Shown here piece after piece: positions 37,111-49,040 of a stretch of DNA of 64,000 bases. The notes beneath the pieces were generated by a model that saw only the letters and a program-made list of their open reading frames with translations, ran no database searches and was not told where the DNA came from. The stretch is taken from the NCBI RefSeq assembly GCF_900101525.1, contig NZ_FMZD01000005.1, forward strand, positions 62,001 through 126,000. Direction: 5' to 3'. The first letter of the stretch is position 1; every line of letters begins with the position of its first letter. Both the position numbers and the translations under genes were made by a program. This DNA comes from Marinilactibacillus psychrotolerans (GTDB taxonomy: Bacteria; Bacillota; Bacilli; Lactobacillales; Carnobacteriaceae_A).

Positions 37111-39204
37111 TTATTCTGAATCAGATCCGCCATTTTTCTTGATAATTTCTTCAGCAATACTCTTAGGCACTTTGTCATAATGATCAAATTGCATAGAGAA
37201 TGTACCACGACCTTGAGTTGCAGAACGTAGTGTAGTTGCGTAACCAAACATCTCTGCTAAAGGAATCATACCTCTAACAATCATAGTATTCCCGCGTTGT
37301 TCAGAACCTTCGATATTTCCACGTCGAGCAGAAATATGACCCATGATATCACCCATGTAATCTTCAGGAACTGTAACATCTACAGCCATAATTGGCTCAA
37401 GAATTACTGCACCAGCTTTTTTAGCTGCATTTTTCAATGCAAGAGAAGCTGCTACTTTAAATGCCGTTTCATTTGAGTCGACATCGTGATAAGATCCATC
37501 ATAAAGTTTAGCTTTAACATCTACTAAAGGATATCCAGCTAATACTCCGTTTTCTAGAGATGCTTCTAATCCAGCTTTAACTGCTGGAATATATTCGCGA
37601 GGAACAACCCCACCAACGATAGCATCTTCAAATTCAAAACCTGCTCCTTCTTCGTTTGGAGTAAATTCGACCCATACGTGACCGTATTGACCTTTACCAC
37701 CAGACTGACGAACAAATTTACCTTCTGATTCAACTTGTTTAGTGAATGTTTCACGGTAAGATACTTGAGGAGCCCCTACATTCGCTTCAACTTTGAATTC
37801 GCGTTTCATACGATCAACGATGATATCCAAATGTAACTCACCCATACCAGAAATCAGTGTTTCACCAGTTTCCTGATCTGTTTCAGCACGGAAAGTAGGA
37901 TCTTCTTCTGCTAATTTCTGTAACGCGATACCCATTTTATCTTGGTCTGCTTTTGATTTAGGTTCAATTGCAACTTGGATAACTGGTTCAGGGAAGTCCA
38001 TTGATTCAAGAATAACTGGTTCATCAAGATCACATAGTGTATCTCCAGTAGTTGTGTCTTTCAACCCAACTGCTGCTGCGATATCTCCAGAGAATACTTC
38101 CGGAATTTCTTGACGTGAGTTTGCATGCATTTGCAAGATACGACCTACACGTTCACGTGAGTCTTTTGTTGCATTCAAGATATATGATCCAGACTCAAGA
38201 GTACCAGAATATACACGGAAGAATGTCAAACGACCTACATAAGGGTCAGTCATAACTTTAAAGGCTAATGCTGAGAAAGGTTTGTCATCGCCAGCAGTAC
38301 GTTCGATGATTTCTTCTGGATCTCTTTGAGCGTGTCCTTGAATTGCAGGAACGTCAAGTGGAGATGGAAGATAGTCAACTACAGCATCTAAAAGCAATTG
38401 TACACCTTTATTTTTGAAAGCTGATCCAACTAAAACAGGGTAAAATTCAACACTAAGTGTTGCTTTACGGATTCCTTCTTTTAATTGCTCTTGAGAAATT
38501 TCTTCTCCTTCAAGATATTGCATCATTAGATCTTCATCCATTTCAGCAACAGCTTCAACGAGTTTATCATGCCACTCTTCAGCTAGTTCTTGGTGGTCAG
38601 CTGGAATTTCTTCTTCAGAAATTTCAGTTCCCAAGTCATTCCCATACATGAAAGCTTTCATTTTAACCAAATCAATGATTCCGCTAAAGTCATCTTCAGA
38701 TCCAATTGGCAACTGGATCGGATGAGCATTTGCTTGAAGGCGATCGTGTAATGAATGATTAGCATCTAAAAAGTTGGCACCTAGTTTATCTTGTTTATTT
38801 ACAAATACGATACGAGGAACACCATAAGTTGTAGCTTGACGCCAAACTGTTTCAGTTTGAGGTTCAACACCAGATTGTGCATCCAGTACAGCTACCGCTC
38901 CATCTAGTACACGTAATGAACGTTCTACCTCAACGGTAAAGTCTACGTGTCCAGGTGTATCGATAATGTTTACACGGTGATTATTCCACTGAGCAGTTGT
39001 TGCTGCAGAAGTAATTGTAATCCCACGTTCTTGTTCCTGTTCCATCCAGTCCATTTGAGAAGCACCTTCGTGTGTTTCACCAATCTTGTGGATACGTCCA
39101 GTATAATAAAGAATACGCTCAGTAGTAGTAGTTTTACCCGCATCGATATGCGCCATAATCCCAATATTACGTGTTTTTTCTAGAGGGAATTTTCTTTTAG
39201 CCAC
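37111..39204 (-). CDS. fusA: Elongation factor G
   Basis: A 697-residue translocase GTPase. G1 is AHIDAGKT (residues 18-25), followed by DTPGHVDF and NKQDK. The five-domain layout is complete. The start is put at the GTG at 39204, giving [15 protein letters not shown]; an earlier in-frame ATG would add 13 residues not found in relatives. An AGAGG site lies 12 nt upstream, so the spacing is long. It follows rpsG by about 150 bp. Confidence 0.97.
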   Translation of the reverse strand: MAKRKFPLEKTRNIGIMAHIDAGKTTTTERILYYTGRIHKIGETHEGASQMDWMEQEQERGITITSAATTAQWNNHRVNIIDTPGHVDFTVEVERSLRVLDGAVAVLDAQSGVEPQTETVWRQATTYGVPRIVFVNKQDKLGANFLDANHSLHDRLQANAHPIQLPIGSEDDFSGIIDLVKMKAFMYGNDLGTEISEEEIPADHQELAEEWHDKLVEAVAEMDEDLMMQYLEGEEISQEQLKEGIRKATLSVEFYPVLVGSAFKNKGVQLLLDAVVDYLPSPLDVPAIQGHAQRDPEEIIERTAGDDKPFSALAFKVMTDPYVGRLTFFRVYSGTLESGSYILNATKDSRERVGRILQMHANSRQEIPEVFSGDIAAAVGLKDTTTGDTLCDLDEPVILESMDFPEPVIQVAIEPKSKADQDKMGIALQKLAEEDPTFRAETDQETGETLISGMGELHLDIIVDRMKREFKVEANVGAPQVSYRETFTKQVESEGKFVRQSGGKGQYGHVWVEFTPNEEGAGFEFEDAIVGGVVPREYIPAVKAGLEASLENGVLAGYPLVDVKAKLYDGSYHDVDSNETAFKVAASLALKNAAKKAGAVILEPIMAVDVTVPEDYMGDIMGHISARRGNIEGSEQRGNTMIVRGMIPLAEMFGYATTLRSATQGRGTFSMQFDHYDKVPKSIAEEIIKKNGGSDSE

Positions 39205-39353
39205 TTGTTCTCTACACCTCTCTTTGATTGTTTCTATCCACACCTAATGTATGGAAATTCGAACTATTCAATAATAGTACAAAAGAATGAATCAGTAAGT
39301 ATCTTTTCTTTAAAAAAAGAAGCAGCCTTTTCTGATCACATTCTTTAGTTATC

Positions 39354-39824
39354 CTACCAACGGTAGTGAGCGAAAGCTTTGTTAGCTTCAGCCATACGGT
39401 GCATTTCTTCACGTTTACGAACAGCTGCTCCAGTGTTGTTAGCAGCATCCATAATTTCTTTAGCTAAACGATCTTCCATTGTTTTTTCTCCACGAAGACG
39501 AGAATAGCTTACTAACCAGCGTAACGCTAGTGTAGTACGACGATCCGGACGAACTTCTACCGGTACTTGGTAGTTAGAACCCCCAACACGGCGAGCTTTA
39601 ACTTCAAGAACTGGCATGATGTTCTTAAGTGCTTGTTCAAACACTTCGATTGGATCATTTCCAGTTTGTTCTTTAATCGCAGCAAATGCATCATATAAAA
39701 TTGTTGAAGCTTTTCCACGTTTACCATCAACCATTAAACGGTTAATCAAGCGAGATACTAATTTAGAATTATAAATTGGATCTGGTAATACGTCACGTTT
39801 TGTAACAGGACCTTTACGAGGCAT
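39354..39824 (-). CDS. rpsG: Ribosomal protein S7
   Basis: A 156-residue protein that organises the 30S head. It starts [23 protein letters not shown] and ends [18 protein letters not shown]. The ATG at 39824 has GGAGG; an ATG 18 nt earlier does not. In E. coli S7 represses the str operon. Confidence 0.97.
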   Translation of the reverse strand: MPRKGPVTKRDVLPDPIYNSKLVSRLINRLMVDGKRGKASTILYDAFAAIKEQTGNDPIEVFEQALKNIMPVLEVKARRVGGSNYQVPVEVRPDRRTTLALRWLVSYSRLRGEKTMEDRLAKEIMDAANNTGAAVRKREEMHRMAEANKAFAHYRW

Positions 39825-39874
39825 GTAATTTCCTCCTTTCACTCAAATTGGTTTTAAAGTTTATTTTATTAAAT

Positions 39875-40285
39875 TTAGCTAGGTTTTTTAGTACCGTATT
39901 TAGAACGGCCTTGTTTACGATCAGTAACTCCAGCAGTATCAAGCGCACCACGAACAATGTGGTAACGAACTCCCGGTAAATCTTTTACACGTCCACCACG
40001 AAGTAAAACAACACTATGTTCTTGTAGGTTGTGTCCTTCTCCAGGAATATACGCAGTTACTTCAATCATATTAGACAAACGAACACGAGCATATTTACGT
40101 AATGCAGAGTTTGGTTTCTTAGGAGTCATTGTTCCTACACGAGTACAAACACCACGTTTTTGTGGAGAATATACAGTTGTCTGTTTACGTTTTTGAGTGT
40201 TATATCCTCTGTTCAATGCTGGTGATTCAGATTTCTCAATTTTTGATTTACGAGGTTTACGAATCAATTGATTAATAGTTGGCAT
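39875..40285 (-). CDS. rpsL: Ribosomal protein S12
   Basis: A 136-residue decoding-centre protein. It starts [19 protein letters not shown] and has [15 protein letters not shown] and the segment [11 protein letters not shown]; the lysines altered in streptomycin resistance are wild-type here. The ATG at 40285 follows GGAGG. An upstream extension of the frame is not conserved S12. First gene of the str operon. Confidence 0.97.
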   Translation of the reverse strand: MPTINQLIRKPRKSKIEKSESPALNRGYNTQKRKQTTVYSPQKRGVCTRVGTMTPKKPNSALRKYARVRLSNMIEVTAYIPGEGHNLQEHSVVLLRGGRVKDLPGVRYHIVRGALDTAGVTDRKQGRSKYGTKKPS

Positions 40286-40571
40286 TCTTTGTTTCCTCCT
40301 TCCGAATTTACTTGTGTTATATGGTTCTTCTAGACCCACACATCCAGGTGGTTCGTCAAATGGCAAAAGAAAGAATCGCTTGTTCAAGCGACTTTATTCA
40401 ATCTGCCTTCAAATGAATACACAAACCTAAGTTTGATGTGTTCATAATTGAAAAGTGCACCAAAGATCTGCGGCACAATAAGCGGCTCTTGTGTTCCAGT
40501 CAGAACGACTGTTGACTCTAATGAGCTAAAACGATCTAGAACAGGAATCTGTAAACAAAAGCACCTCTAGC
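40286..40571 (-). promoter_or_regulatory. Long 5' leader of the str operon
   Basis: About 280 nt between the predicted transcript start and rpsL. It contains a small hairpin TCGCTT-GAAC-AAGCGA (40376-40391). The rpoC-proximal gene for an L7Ae-type protein, found here in Bacillus, is absent. No reading frame with a good ribosome site was seen. Confidence 0.5.
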
Positions 40572-40600
40572 ATAATAGCACGTCTAGATGAGAGTGTCAA
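40572..40600 (-). promoter_or_regulatory. Promoter of the str operon
   Basis: TTGACA (40595-40600) and TATTAT (40572-40577) with a 17-bp spacer on the minus strand. Confidence 0.8.
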
Positions 40601-40636
40601 CATTCCCTAGTACTTTTTTTGAAGAATGATGAATCA

Positions 40637-40664
40637 CAGACGAATGAATAAGTTCATTCGTCTG
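40637..40664 (-). terminator. Terminator hairpin after rpoC
   Basis: An 11-bp perfect stem (CAGACGAATGA with TCATTCGTCTG) lies 44 bp past the rpoC stop codon. The T-run is weak, so termination may be partial. Confidence 0.6.
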
Positions 40665-40707
40665 TTTCATCAAATTACAGTTTTTCTTAAAAGCAGAAAA
40701 GAATTCT

Positions 40708-43700
40708 TTATTCTTCTGTAGATTGCGTTGCTTCATCATTGATGCTGTAAACATTTTCGCTTACAACACCGACACTTTTCGGTTTCATTCTGTTATATAC
40801 TTTCATCCCTGTTCCAGCTGGAATAGATTTACCGATAATAACATTTTCTTTCAAACCAATCAGTTTATCATTTTTGCCTCGGATAGCAGCATCTGTTAAC
40901 ACTCGTGTAGTTTCCTGGAATGAAGCAGCTGACAAGAAACTATTTGTTTCAAGTGATGCTTTTGTAATTCCAAGTAATACTGGACGAGCTGTTGCTGGAA
41001 GTCCACCTGACATTAAAGTGTCTCTATTTTTCTCTTTGAAGTCATGAATATCCATCAGACTACCAGGAAGAATTGATGTGTCCCCCGGATCAAGGATACG
41101 TACTTTACGTAGCATCTGACGAACCATTACCTCAATATGTTTATCGCCAATCTCTACCCCTTGACTACGATAAGCATATTGCACTTCTTGAAGCATGTAA
41201 TTCTGTAACTTAATAACATTACTTACTCCCAATAATTCTTTAGGATCAATTGAACCATCATTAAAGGCATCCCCACGTTCAATATAACTTCCTTCTTTAA
41301 CTCTTAAACGAGCATTGATTGGGAGAGTATACGTACGAGTATCTGTTGCACCTTTAACCATAATGTCTTTTGTACGTTCTGACGGATTTTCATCAATCGA
41401 AATAACCTCACCAGAAACTTCGGAAATCATTGCTTGACCTTTAGGATGGCGTGCTTCAAAGATTTCTTGTACACGAGGCAACCCTTGTGTAATATCATCT
41501 CCGGCAACTCCTCCAGTATGGAATGTACGCATTGTCAATTGTGTTCCGGGTTCCCCGATTGATTGAGCAGCGATTGTCCCAACAGCTTCGCCGACTTCAA
41601 CCTCACGGCCAGTTGCCAAGTTACGGCCATAACATTTCTTACATACACCGTGATTTGTATTACAGTTGAATACAGAACGAATGGTTACTTCTTCAATTCC
41701 TGCTTCAATGATCTGTTTCGCAATATCTTCTGTAATCAAGTCATTTTCTGCTACCATTACTTCATTTGTTTCTGGGTGTCTAACTGTTTTACGAGTGTAA
41801 CGACCGATAATACGATCTTCTAATGGCTCAATTTCTTCATTACCATCTTTAATTGATTTAACCAAGAGTCCTCGTTTAGTTCCACAATCTTCTTCACGAA
41901 TAATGACATCTTGTGCCACATCTACTAAACGACGTGTCAAGTAACCGGAATCGGCTGTTTTAAGAGCGGTATCCGTCATACCTTTACGAGCCCCGTGAGT
42001 TGAAATAAACATTTCTAAGACTGATAGTCCTTCACGGAAGTTAGAAGTGATCGGCAATTCCATGATTCGTCCACTTGGAGCGGCCATCAATCCACGCATA
42101 CCTGCAAGTTGTGTAAAGTTGGAAATGTTACCACGTGCTCCAGAATCACTCATCATAAAGATGTTATTTCGAGCATCCAATGAATGCATCAAGTGTTGTT
42201 GAATCGTATCTTTTGTCTTAGTCCAGACATCAATAACCGCTGTATAGCGTTCCTCTTCAGTAATCAGACCACGTCTGTGAGAAGCATTGATACGATCTAC
42301 TTGCTCATGTGCTTTACTTAAGATTTCTTCTTTTTCTTTCAAGTTAGAGATATCTGCTATCCCAACTGTAATACCAGACCTTGTTGAATATTTATATCCC
42401 AAGTTTTTCATAAGATCTAACATTTTAGAAGTTTCGGTAACATGGAATCGTTTAAAGACTTCTGCGATAACATTACCTAAGTTTTTCTTCTTGAATGGCT
42501 CGATCGTTTCGTTCTCTTTAATATGAGCTGGAATATCGGTACCGTAAGGAACAAAGTATTTATCTGGTGTTTGTTTTTCAAGATTCGCTTGAGTCGGTTC
42601 ATTTAAATAAGGGAATTCAGCTGGCATGATTTCATTAAAAATCAATTTCCCAACTGTCGTCATTAGATATTTATCACTTTGCCATTCAGTGAATGGTTTG
42701 TTTGGTAAAGCCGAAACATGAATCCCTACACGTGAATGCAAATGTACATAACCGCTTTGGTATGCCTGAATTGCTTCAGATGTGCTTGAGAATATCATTC
42801 CTTCTCCTTCACGCCCAGCTTCTTCCATAGTCAAGTAATAGTTTCCTAAAACCATATCCTGAGAAGGCGTAACAACTGGTTTACCATCTTTAGGGTTCAA
42901 GATGTTTTGTGCACCAAGCATAAGAATACGTGCCTCTGCTTGAGCTTCATCACTTAGGGGAACGTGAACAGCCATTTGGTCTCCATCGAAATCGGCATTG
43001 TATGCTTCACACACTAATGGATGAAGACGGATTGCTTTACCTTCAACCAAAATCGGTTCGAAAGCTTGGATTCCCAAACGGTGTAATGTAGGTGCTCGGT
43101 TCAAGAGTACTGGATGCTCACGGATTACATCTTCAAGAACTTCCCAGATTTCTTCATCCATGCGTTCTACTTTACGTTTAGCATTTTTTATATTGTTTGC
43201 GATATCTCTTGCAACAAGTTCTCTCATCACAAATGGTTTAAATAATTCAATCGCCATTTCTTTCGGAAGACCACATTGGTACATTTTCAAAGTAGGTCCT
43301 ACTACGATAACGGAACGACCAGAATAGTCTACACGTTTACCAAGTAAGTTTTGACGGAAACGTCCTTGTTTCCCTTTCAACATATGAGAAAGAGATTTCA
43401 ACGGGCGATTCCCCGGACCTGTAACCGCACGCCCACGACGTCCGTTATCTACTAAAGCATCAACGGCTTCTTGCAGCATACGTTTTTCGTTTTGTACGAT
43501 AATGTGTGGTGCATTCAAATCTAATAAACGTTTCAAACGATTATTACGGTTAATGACCCGTCTGTATAAATCATTCAAATCACTTGTAGCAAAACGTCCA
43601 CCTTCTAATTGAACCATCGGTCTCAATTCTGGAGGAATAACTGGAACTACATCCATAACCATCCATGAAGGGTGATTTCCAGAGTTACGAAATGCCTCAA

Positions 43701-44337
43701 GAATGTCTAGACGGCGAACAGCTCTTGTACGTTTTTGTCCAGTAGCTGATTGTAATAATTCTTTCAACTCAGCAACTTCTTCTACTAGATCTACATCATT
43801 TAGTAAAGTTTTAATAGCTTCTGCACCAATTTCAGCACGAAACTCATTTCCATATTGTGCACGACGCTCACGGTATTCGCGCTCTGTCATTAGTTGTTTT
43901 TTCTCAAGAGGTGTGTCTCCTGCGTCAGTAACAACATATGAAGCAAAATAGATGATTTCTTCAAGTGCACGCGGGCTCATATCTAAAACAAGTCCCATAC
44001 GGCTTGGAATACCTTTAAAATACCAGATATGTGTAACAGGTGCAGCTAACTCTAAATGTCCCATGCGTTCACGTCGAACTTTAGATTTAGTTACTTCTAC
44101 TCCACAACGGTCACAAACGATTCCTTTATAGTGAACTCGTTTATATTTCCCACATGAACATTCATAATCTTTAGTTGGTCCAAAGATTCTTTCACAGAAC
44201 AGTCCATCTTTTTCTGGTTTCAGCGTTCGGTAGTTAATTGTTTCTGGTTTCTTAACCTCTCCAAATGACCAGCTACGGATTTTATCTGGCGAAGCAAGTC
44301 CTATCTGGATACTTTCAAAATTATTTACATCGATCAA
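40708..44337 (-). CDS. rpoC: RNA polymerase beta-prime subunit
   Basis: A 1209-residue catalytic subunit. The active-site motif NADFDGD, which binds the catalytic magnesium, is intact ([14 protein letters not shown]). The N-terminal zinc ribbon [20 protein letters not shown] and a second cysteine cluster (CGTKRG ... [11 protein letters not shown]) are present. Length is normal for Firmicutes. It follows rpoB by 176 bp. Confidence 0.98.
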   Translation of the reverse strand: MIDVNNFESIQIGLASPDKIRSWSFGEVKKPETINYRTLKPEKDGLFCERIFGPTKDYECSCGKYKRVHYKGIVCDRCGVEVTKSKVRRERMGHLELAAPVTHIWYFKGIPSRMGLVLDMSPRALEEIIYFASYVVTDAGDTPLEKKQLMTEREYRERRAQYGNEFRAEIGAEAIKTLLNDVDLVEEVAELKELLQSATGQKRTRAVRRLDILEAFRNSGNHPSWMVMDVVPVIPPELRPMVQLEGGRFATSDLNDLYRRVINRNNRLKRLLDLNAPHIIVQNEKRMLQEAVDALVDNGRRGRAVTGPGNRPLKSLSHMLKGKQGRFRQNLLGKRVDYSGRSVIVVGPTLKMYQCGLPKEMAIELFKPFVMRELVARDIANNIKNAKRKVERMDEEIWEVLEDVIREHPVLLNRAPTLHRLGIQAFEPILVEGKAIRLHPLVCEAYNADFDGDQMAVHVPLSDEAQAEARILMLGAQNILNPKDGKPVVTPSQDMVLGNYYLTMEEAGREGEGMIFSSTSEAIQAYQSGYVHLHSRVGIHVSALPNKPFTEWQSDKYLMTTVGKLIFNEIMPAEFPYLNEPTQANLEKQTPDKYFVPYGTDIPAHIKENETIEPFKKKNLGNVIAEVFKRFHVTETSKMLDLMKNLGYKYSTRSGITVGIADISNLKEKEEILSKAHEQVDRINASHRRGLITEEERYTAVIDVWTKTKDTIQQHLMHSLDARNNIFMMSDSGARGNISNFTQLAGMRGLMAAPSGRIMELPITSNFREGLSVLEMFISTHGARKGMTDTALKTADSGYLTRRLVDVAQDVIIREEDCGTKRGLLVKSIKDGNEEIEPLEDRIIGRYTRKTVRHPETNEVMVAENDLITEDIAKQIIEAGIEEVTIRSVFNCNTNHGVCKKCYGRNLATGREVEVGEAVGTIAAQSIGEPGTQLTMRTFHTGGVAGDDITQGLPRVQEIFEARHPKGQAMISEVSGEVISIDENPSERTKDIMVKGATDTRTYTLPINARLRVKEGSYIERGDAFNDGSIDPKELLGVSNVIKLQNYMLQEVQYAYRSQGVEIGDKHIEVMVRQMLRKVRILDPGDTSILPGSLMDIHDFKEKNRDTLMSGGLPATARPVLLGITKASLETNSFLSAASFQETTRVLTDAAIRGKNDKLIGLKENVIIGKSIPAGTGMKVYNRMKPKSVGVVSENVYSINDEATQSTEE

Positions 44338-44513
44338 AGGGGCGACCTCCCTTTTGTTAGATTATCGAGCTGCCCTAAAGCTCCAATACAAAGCGGCGCT
44401 AAACAGTTCAGCAAAATCATTCGACAGCTTTATTAATAGGTGTCTATCATCTTGATTGAACTGTTCAGTTTACTCTGTATTTATACAGTGTTGCGGTTGA
44501 GTAAGGTAGATGA
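44338..44513 (-). other. rpoB-rpoC spacer with long-range inverted repeat
   Basis: The 176-nt gap holds AACAGTTCA near 44402 and TGAACTGTT near 44457, which could pair around a loop of about 45 nt. It may be an mRNA-processing or stability element. Confidence 0.35.
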
Positions 44514-47500
44514 TTACTCTGTTTCTTGTTCTTGGATTTCGATCATTGCTTCTTCTTCCGTACGTAATCTAGCTTCTTCAGCACGTTTGATATCTTGTTC
44601 TTTTTTCATTTCTTCTAAAGAATCTACATTACCATAGTCATCATCTTCTTCTGTATCTTGAAGATCAATTGGTAGATTTTCTATATCAAGAACTTTAAGG
44701 TCTAACCCTAGTGACTGTAATTCTTTTACCAACACTCGGAATGATTCCGGTACACCCGGACGCGGAATTGGCTCACCTTTTACGATAGCTTCATATGTTT
44801 TCACACGACCAACAACATCATCTGACTTGTATGTCAAGATCTCTTGAAGTGTATAAGCAGCACCATAAGCTTCCAGCGCCCATACTTCCATCTCTCCGAA
44901 ACGTTGTCCACCAAATTGGGCTTTACCACCCAATGGTTGTTGCGTAACTAAGGAATAAGGACCAGTTGAACGAGCATGTAATTTATCGTCTACCATGTGG
45001 GCAAGTTTAATAAAGTACATAACACCTACAGAGACTTTATTATCGAATTCTTCACCTGTACGGCCGTCATATAACACAGTTTTTGCATCGTCGTCCATAC
45101 CAGCTTCTTTGATTGTTTCCCAGATATCTTCCTCATGCGCTCCATCAAATACCGGAGTTGCAATGTGAATACCTAATTTACGTGCAGCCATTCCCATATG
45201 CAATTCAATTACTTGTCCAATATTCATACGAGATGGTACACCAAGTGGGTTCAACATGATATCTACTGGCGTTCCATCCGGCATAAATGGCATATCTTCT
45301 TCCGGAAGGATCAAAGATACAACCCCTTTATTTCCGTGACGTCCAGCCATCTTATCTCCAACGTTGATTTTACGTTTTTGAACAATAAATACACGTACTA
45401 AGAAGTTGACACCTGGAGATAATTCATCTCCGGCTTCACGAGTAAAGATTTTAACATCATGAACGATTCCGCCACCACCGTGTGGTACACGTAGAGATGT
45501 ATCACGAACTTCACGTGCCTTTTCTCCAAAGATTGCATGCAATAATTTTTCTTCTGCAGAAAGTTCTGAAACACCTTTAGGCGTAACTTTACCAACTAGT
45601 ATATCGCCATCTTGTACTTCGGCTCCGATACGGATGATTCCACGGTCGTCAAGATGTTTTAGTGCGTCTTCTCCGACGTTTGGTAATTCACGAGTAATTT
45701 CTTCAGGTCCTAACTTTGTATCACGAGCTTCTGATTCAAATTCTTCAATATGAATCGAAGTGTAGACGTCATCTTTAACTAAACGCTCACTCATGATGAC
45801 TGCATCTTCAAAGTTATAGCCGTCAAATGTTGTAAAAGCAATCAGTGGGTTACGGCCTAATGCCATTTCCCCATTTTCCATAGATGGTCCATCCGCTAAG
45901 ATGTCCCCTTTATCAACTTTTTCACCTTTACTTACTAATGTACGCTGATTATATGAAGTACCTGCGTTTGAACGCTTAAATTTAGCAACGTTATATCGAT
46001 CTAATGATCCGTCTTCTTTACGAACACGAACTTGTTTTGCATCAACATATTCTACAATTCCATCATTCTTCGCAATAATTGCTGCTCCAGAGTCACGTGC
46101 AGCAAGATGTTCAATACCAGTACCTACAAGTGGTGCTTCTGGCTGCATCAACGGAACTGCTTGACGTTGCATGTTCGCACCCATCAAAGCACGGTTAGAG
46201 TCATCGTTTTCCAGGAACGGAATACTTGCTGTCGCTACAGAAACAACCTGTTTAGGAGAAACATCCATGTAGTCAACTTTGGCTACATCAATTTCTTCGT
46301 TATTATTTTTCGTACGCGCAAGCACGATATCATTAGTAAATGTACCATCTGGATTCAACGGGGCATTTGCTTGTGCCACAACGTACAGATCTTCTTCATC
46401 AGCAGTAAGATAACTGATTTCATCCGTTACACGTAAATTTTCGCGATCCACTTTACGGTAAGGTGTTTCAATAAATCCATATTCATTGATTTTAGCGTAT
46501 GTGGATAAACTATTGATTAATCCAATGTTTGGTCCCTCAGGTGTTTCGATAGGACACATACGACCATAGTGAGAATAATGCACATCACGAACTTCATACC
46601 CAGCACGGTCACGAGTCAAACCACCCGGTCCTAATGCTGACAGACGTCTTTTATGGGTTAATTCTCCAAGCGGATTCGTTTGATCCATGAATTGAGACAG
46701 TTGAGAAGAACCAAAGAATTCTTTGATTGATGCAACAACTGGACGAATATTGACTAACTGTTGCGGAGTTGTGGTAGACGTATCTTGAATAGACATACGC
46801 TCACGTACCACACGTTCCATACGAGATAATCCGATACGGAATTGATTTTGCAGCAATTCGCCTACAGAACGAATACGTCGGTTTCCTAAGTGGTCAATAT
46901 CATCTGTTTCGCCGATTCCTTCTTGTAAGTTGAAGAAGTAACTCATTGAAGCAATCATATCTGCTGGTATAACATATTTTATTTCACGATCAGGATTTGC
47001 ATTACCAATTACATTAATTACGCGGTCGCTATCTTTAGGTGAATATACCTTGATAACTTGTAAATCGATCGGCTCTGGAACTACTCCTTCATCTGAAGGT
47101 TGAATTGTAACACTGCCTAACCCATTATCTAAATGAGTGCCCAATTTATCCATAACATCACGCGTGATTTCTGTGCCTTCTTTTGCAAGCAACTCGCCTG
47201 TTTCAGGGTCAACAAGATTTTCTGCTAGTGTTAAGCCCATCAAACGAATTTTAAGATCTAGTTTTTTGTTTATTTTATAGCGCCCTACTCGAGCTAAGTC
47301 ATAACGCTTAGGATCAAAGAAACGAGTAGTTAGTAAACTTCTTGAAGAATCCGCTGTTTTGGGTTCTCCTGGACGTAGACGTTCATATACGTCTTTCAAT
47401 GCTTCTTCTACTCGAGAATCAGCAGTGTTTTTGTGGACGTCTTTCTCTAAAGTAGCTTTCAAGCTTTCGTTCGATCCAAACAGATCCATGATTTCATCAT

Positions 47501-48110
47501 CTGATCCAAATCCTAATGCTCGAACCAATACACTTAAAGGAATTTTTCGCGTACGGTCAATTCTTACGTTAGAAAGTCCTTTTGAGTCAGTTTCATATTC
47601 TAACCACGCTCCCCGGTTAGGAATAACCGTAGCGCCGAAACCTTCCATACCATTTTTCTCAACTTTAGGGCTGAAGTACACACCAGGTGAACGAACTAAT
47701 TGCGAAACAATAACTCGTTCAGCACCATTGATAATGAAAGTTCCTTGTTCAGTCATTAATGGAAAATCGCCAAAGAACACTTCTTGTTCTTTAACTTCTC
47801 CTGTTTCTTTATTAATCAAACGTAATTTTACATATAGTGGAGCAGAGTAATTAGAGTCGTGCTGTCTTGCTTCATCGACGGAATATTTTGGTGCTTGTAA
47901 CTGATAGTCAGTAAACTCCAATGAAAGATTTCCAGAAAAGTCCTCAATAGGCGAAATGTCTTTAAACATTTCTCTTAGTCCATCTTCTAAAAACCATGTG
48001 TATGAATTTGTCTGTATCTCTGTCAAATTCGGGAGTTCCAGCACTTCGTTGATTCGTGAATAGCTTCTTCTTACACGGTGTTTACCGTAGTTCACATTAT
48101 GGCCTGCCAA
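44514..48110 (-). CDS. rpoB: RNA polymerase beta subunit
   Basis: A 1198-residue catalytic subunit. The rifampicin-binding region is wild-type in layout ([30 protein letters not shown]-type sequence). The C-terminal [22 protein letters not shown] is intact, and an acidic extension follows. The start is TTG at 48110 with a GAGGGGTG site. A promoter and a leader of about 240 nt precede it. Confidence 0.98.
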   Translation of the reverse strand: MAGHNVNYGKHRVRRSYSRINEVLELPNLTEIQTNSYTWFLEDGLREMFKDISPIEDFSGNLSLEFTDYQLQAPKYSVDEARQHDSNYSAPLYVKLRLINKETGEVKEQEVFFGDFPLMTEQGTFIINGAERVIVSQLVRSPGVYFSPKVEKNGMEGFGATVIPNRGAWLEYETDSKGLSNVRIDRTRKIPLSVLVRALGFGSDDEIMDLFGSNESLKATLEKDVHKNTADSRVEEALKDVYERLRPGEPKTADSSRSLLTTRFFDPKRYDLARVGRYKINKKLDLKIRLMGLTLAENLVDPETGELLAKEGTEITRDVMDKLGTHLDNGLGSVTIQPSDEGVVPEPIDLQVIKVYSPKDSDRVINVIGNANPDREIKYVIPADMIASMSYFFNLQEGIGETDDIDHLGNRRIRSVGELLQNQFRIGLSRMERVVRERMSIQDTSTTTPQQLVNIRPVVASIKEFFGSSQLSQFMDQTNPLGELTHKRRLSALGPGGLTRDRAGYEVRDVHYSHYGRMCPIETPEGPNIGLINSLSTYAKINEYGFIETPYRKVDRENLRVTDEISYLTADEEDLYVVAQANAPLNPDGTFTNDIVLARTKNNNEEIDVAKVDYMDVSPKQVVSVATASIPFLENDDSNRALMGANMQRQAVPLMQPEAPLVGTGIEHLAARDSGAAIIAKNDGIVEYVDAKQVRVRKEDGSLDRYNVAKFKRSNAGTSYNQRTLVSKGEKVDKGDILADGPSMENGEMALGRNPLIAFTTFDGYNFEDAVIMSERLVKDDVYTSIHIEEFESEARDTKLGPEEITRELPNVGEDALKHLDDRGIIRIGAEVQDGDILVGKVTPKGVSELSAEEKLLHAIFGEKAREVRDTSLRVPHGGGGIVHDVKIFTREAGDELSPGVNFLVRVFIVQKRKINVGDKMAGRHGNKGVVSLILPEEDMPFMPDGTPVDIMLNPLGVPSRMNIGQVIELHMGMAARKLGIHIATPVFDGAHEEDIWETIKEAGMDDDAKTVLYDGRTGEEFDNKVSVGVMYFIKLAHMVDDKLHARSTGPYSLVTQQPLGGKAQFGGQRFGEMEVWALEAYGAAYTLQEILTYKSDDVVGRVKTYEAIVKGEPIPRPGVPESFRVLVKELQSLGLDLKVLDIENLPIDLQDTEEDDDYGNVDSLEEMKKEQDIKRAEEARLRTEEEAMIEIQEQETE

Positions 48111-48358
48111 ACTTTTTCACCCCTCGTTAATATTCAATGTATGACTTCTATTTGTTTCCAAAACCTAAACATTACAAATTTGTTACAATTGTTACTTTTT
48201 GTTTAAATCGCAATGGATTTAGCTATTTTAGACCAAAAAAAATACAAAAGATGTGTGATAAATCGATCGATTCATTCTCACGTTCTTTTGTTTATCATAA
48301 AGAATTCCGTACGGACAATATTTCGCACAGTTTTCCATTACATACATTGTTTAGCGTC
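48111..48358 (-). promoter_or_regulatory. rpoB 5' leader, candidate Lacto-rpoB RNA
   Basis: About 245 nt from the predicted transcript start to rpoB. It contains a GTGA...TCAC stem around AATCGATCGATT. A conserved Lacto-rpoB RNA motif is known in rpoB leaders of Lactobacillales; this leader has the right position and length, but I could not check the motif. Confidence 0.4.
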
Positions 48359-48363
48359 TACCA

Positions 48364-48392
48364 AGTGTACACAATATAAAGAAGATTGTCAA
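48364..48392 (-). promoter_or_regulatory. Promoter of rpoB-rpoC
   Basis: TTGACA (48387-48392) and TACACT (48364-48369) with a 17-bp spacer. The -35 lies inside the terminator-like inverted repeat at 48381-48420. Confidence 0.78.
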
Positions 48393-48420
48393 GAGATCTT
48401 TAAGAACTTCGGCAATCTTC
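48381..48420 (-). terminator. Inverted repeat after the methyltransferase gene
   Basis: GAAGATTG (48381-48388) and CAATCTTC (48413-48420) form an 8-bp stem, followed on the minus strand by T-rich sequence. It lies just past the methyltransferase stop and overlaps the rpoB -35. Confidence 0.55.
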
Positions 48421-48425
48421 CTTTC

Positions 48426-49034
48426 CTATCTATTTTTTTGTGATTGAAGAATCCAATATCCATTATCTAAAGAAATTCTTTCCACATTACCAAATACTGC
48501 CTCCATTTTTTTCTGCGCGCTAGGCGCCCCTTGCTTTCTCTGAATGACAATAGTCAAATAGCCCTCTTTCTTTAAATAAAAGATCGCTTCTTCAAGTATG
48601 GCATGAACAGTCTTTTTTCCAGCTCTTATAGGCGGATTAGAGAAAATCCCAGCAAATTTTTGATGTTCCACATTTGCGTATAGGGATGAAGCATAAATTG
48701 ATACATTTTTAATATGATTATCTTCTGCATTTTTTTGTGCTAGAGCCAGAGCTCTTTCATTAATATCTACCATCTCAATACTTCTTGAAGGATCAAGTTT
48801 TGCCAGAGTCAATCCAAGAGGTCCATACCCACACCCCACATCTAACAACTTACCTTCTGGATAGTCAGCTAGTTCAACTGCACTCAATAGGACTTGTGTG
48901 CCATAATCTACTCGTTCTTTTGAAAAAACACCGGAATCGGTTGTAAAAGTCAATTTGTATCCTCTTAATTCAGCCTCCCACGACTGCGGTTGGCTTTTTG
49001 ATTGAGGAGAATTTGTATAGTAATGATCACTCAT
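48426..49034 (-). CDS. ybxB: Class I SAM-dependent methyltransferase, YbxB/RsmC-like
   Basis: A 202-residue Rossmann methyltransferase. The SAM motif DVGCGYGP is at residues 65-72, and the NPP motif that places target amino groups is at 133-135 (FSNPPIRAGK). This resembles RsmC-type rRNA guanine-N2 methyltransferases. The same gene sits directly upstream of rpoB in Bacillus as ybxB. It starts 6 bp after fumC, so the two are probably co-transcribed. Confidence 0.85.
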   Translation of the reverse strand: MSDHYYTNSPQSKSQPQSWEAELRGYKLTFTTDSGVFSKERVDYGTQVLLSAVELADYPEGKLLDVGCGYGPLGLTLAKLDPSRSIEMVDINERALALAQKNAEDNHIKNVSIYASSLYANVEHQKFAGIFSNPPIRAGKKTVHAILEEAIFYLKKEGYLTIVIQRKQGAPSAQKKMEAVFGNVERISLDNGYWILQSQKNR

Positions 49035-49040
49035 ATTTAT

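Noticed and set aside
46032-46436. 134-codon plus-strand frame inside rpoB
   Set aside because: It is antisense to a highly conserved region of rpoB, with cysteine- and asparagine-rich composition typical of shadow frames.
47359-47850. 163-codon plus-strand frame inside rpoB
   Set aside because: Antisense shadow of conserved rpoB codons; no ribosome site or domain.
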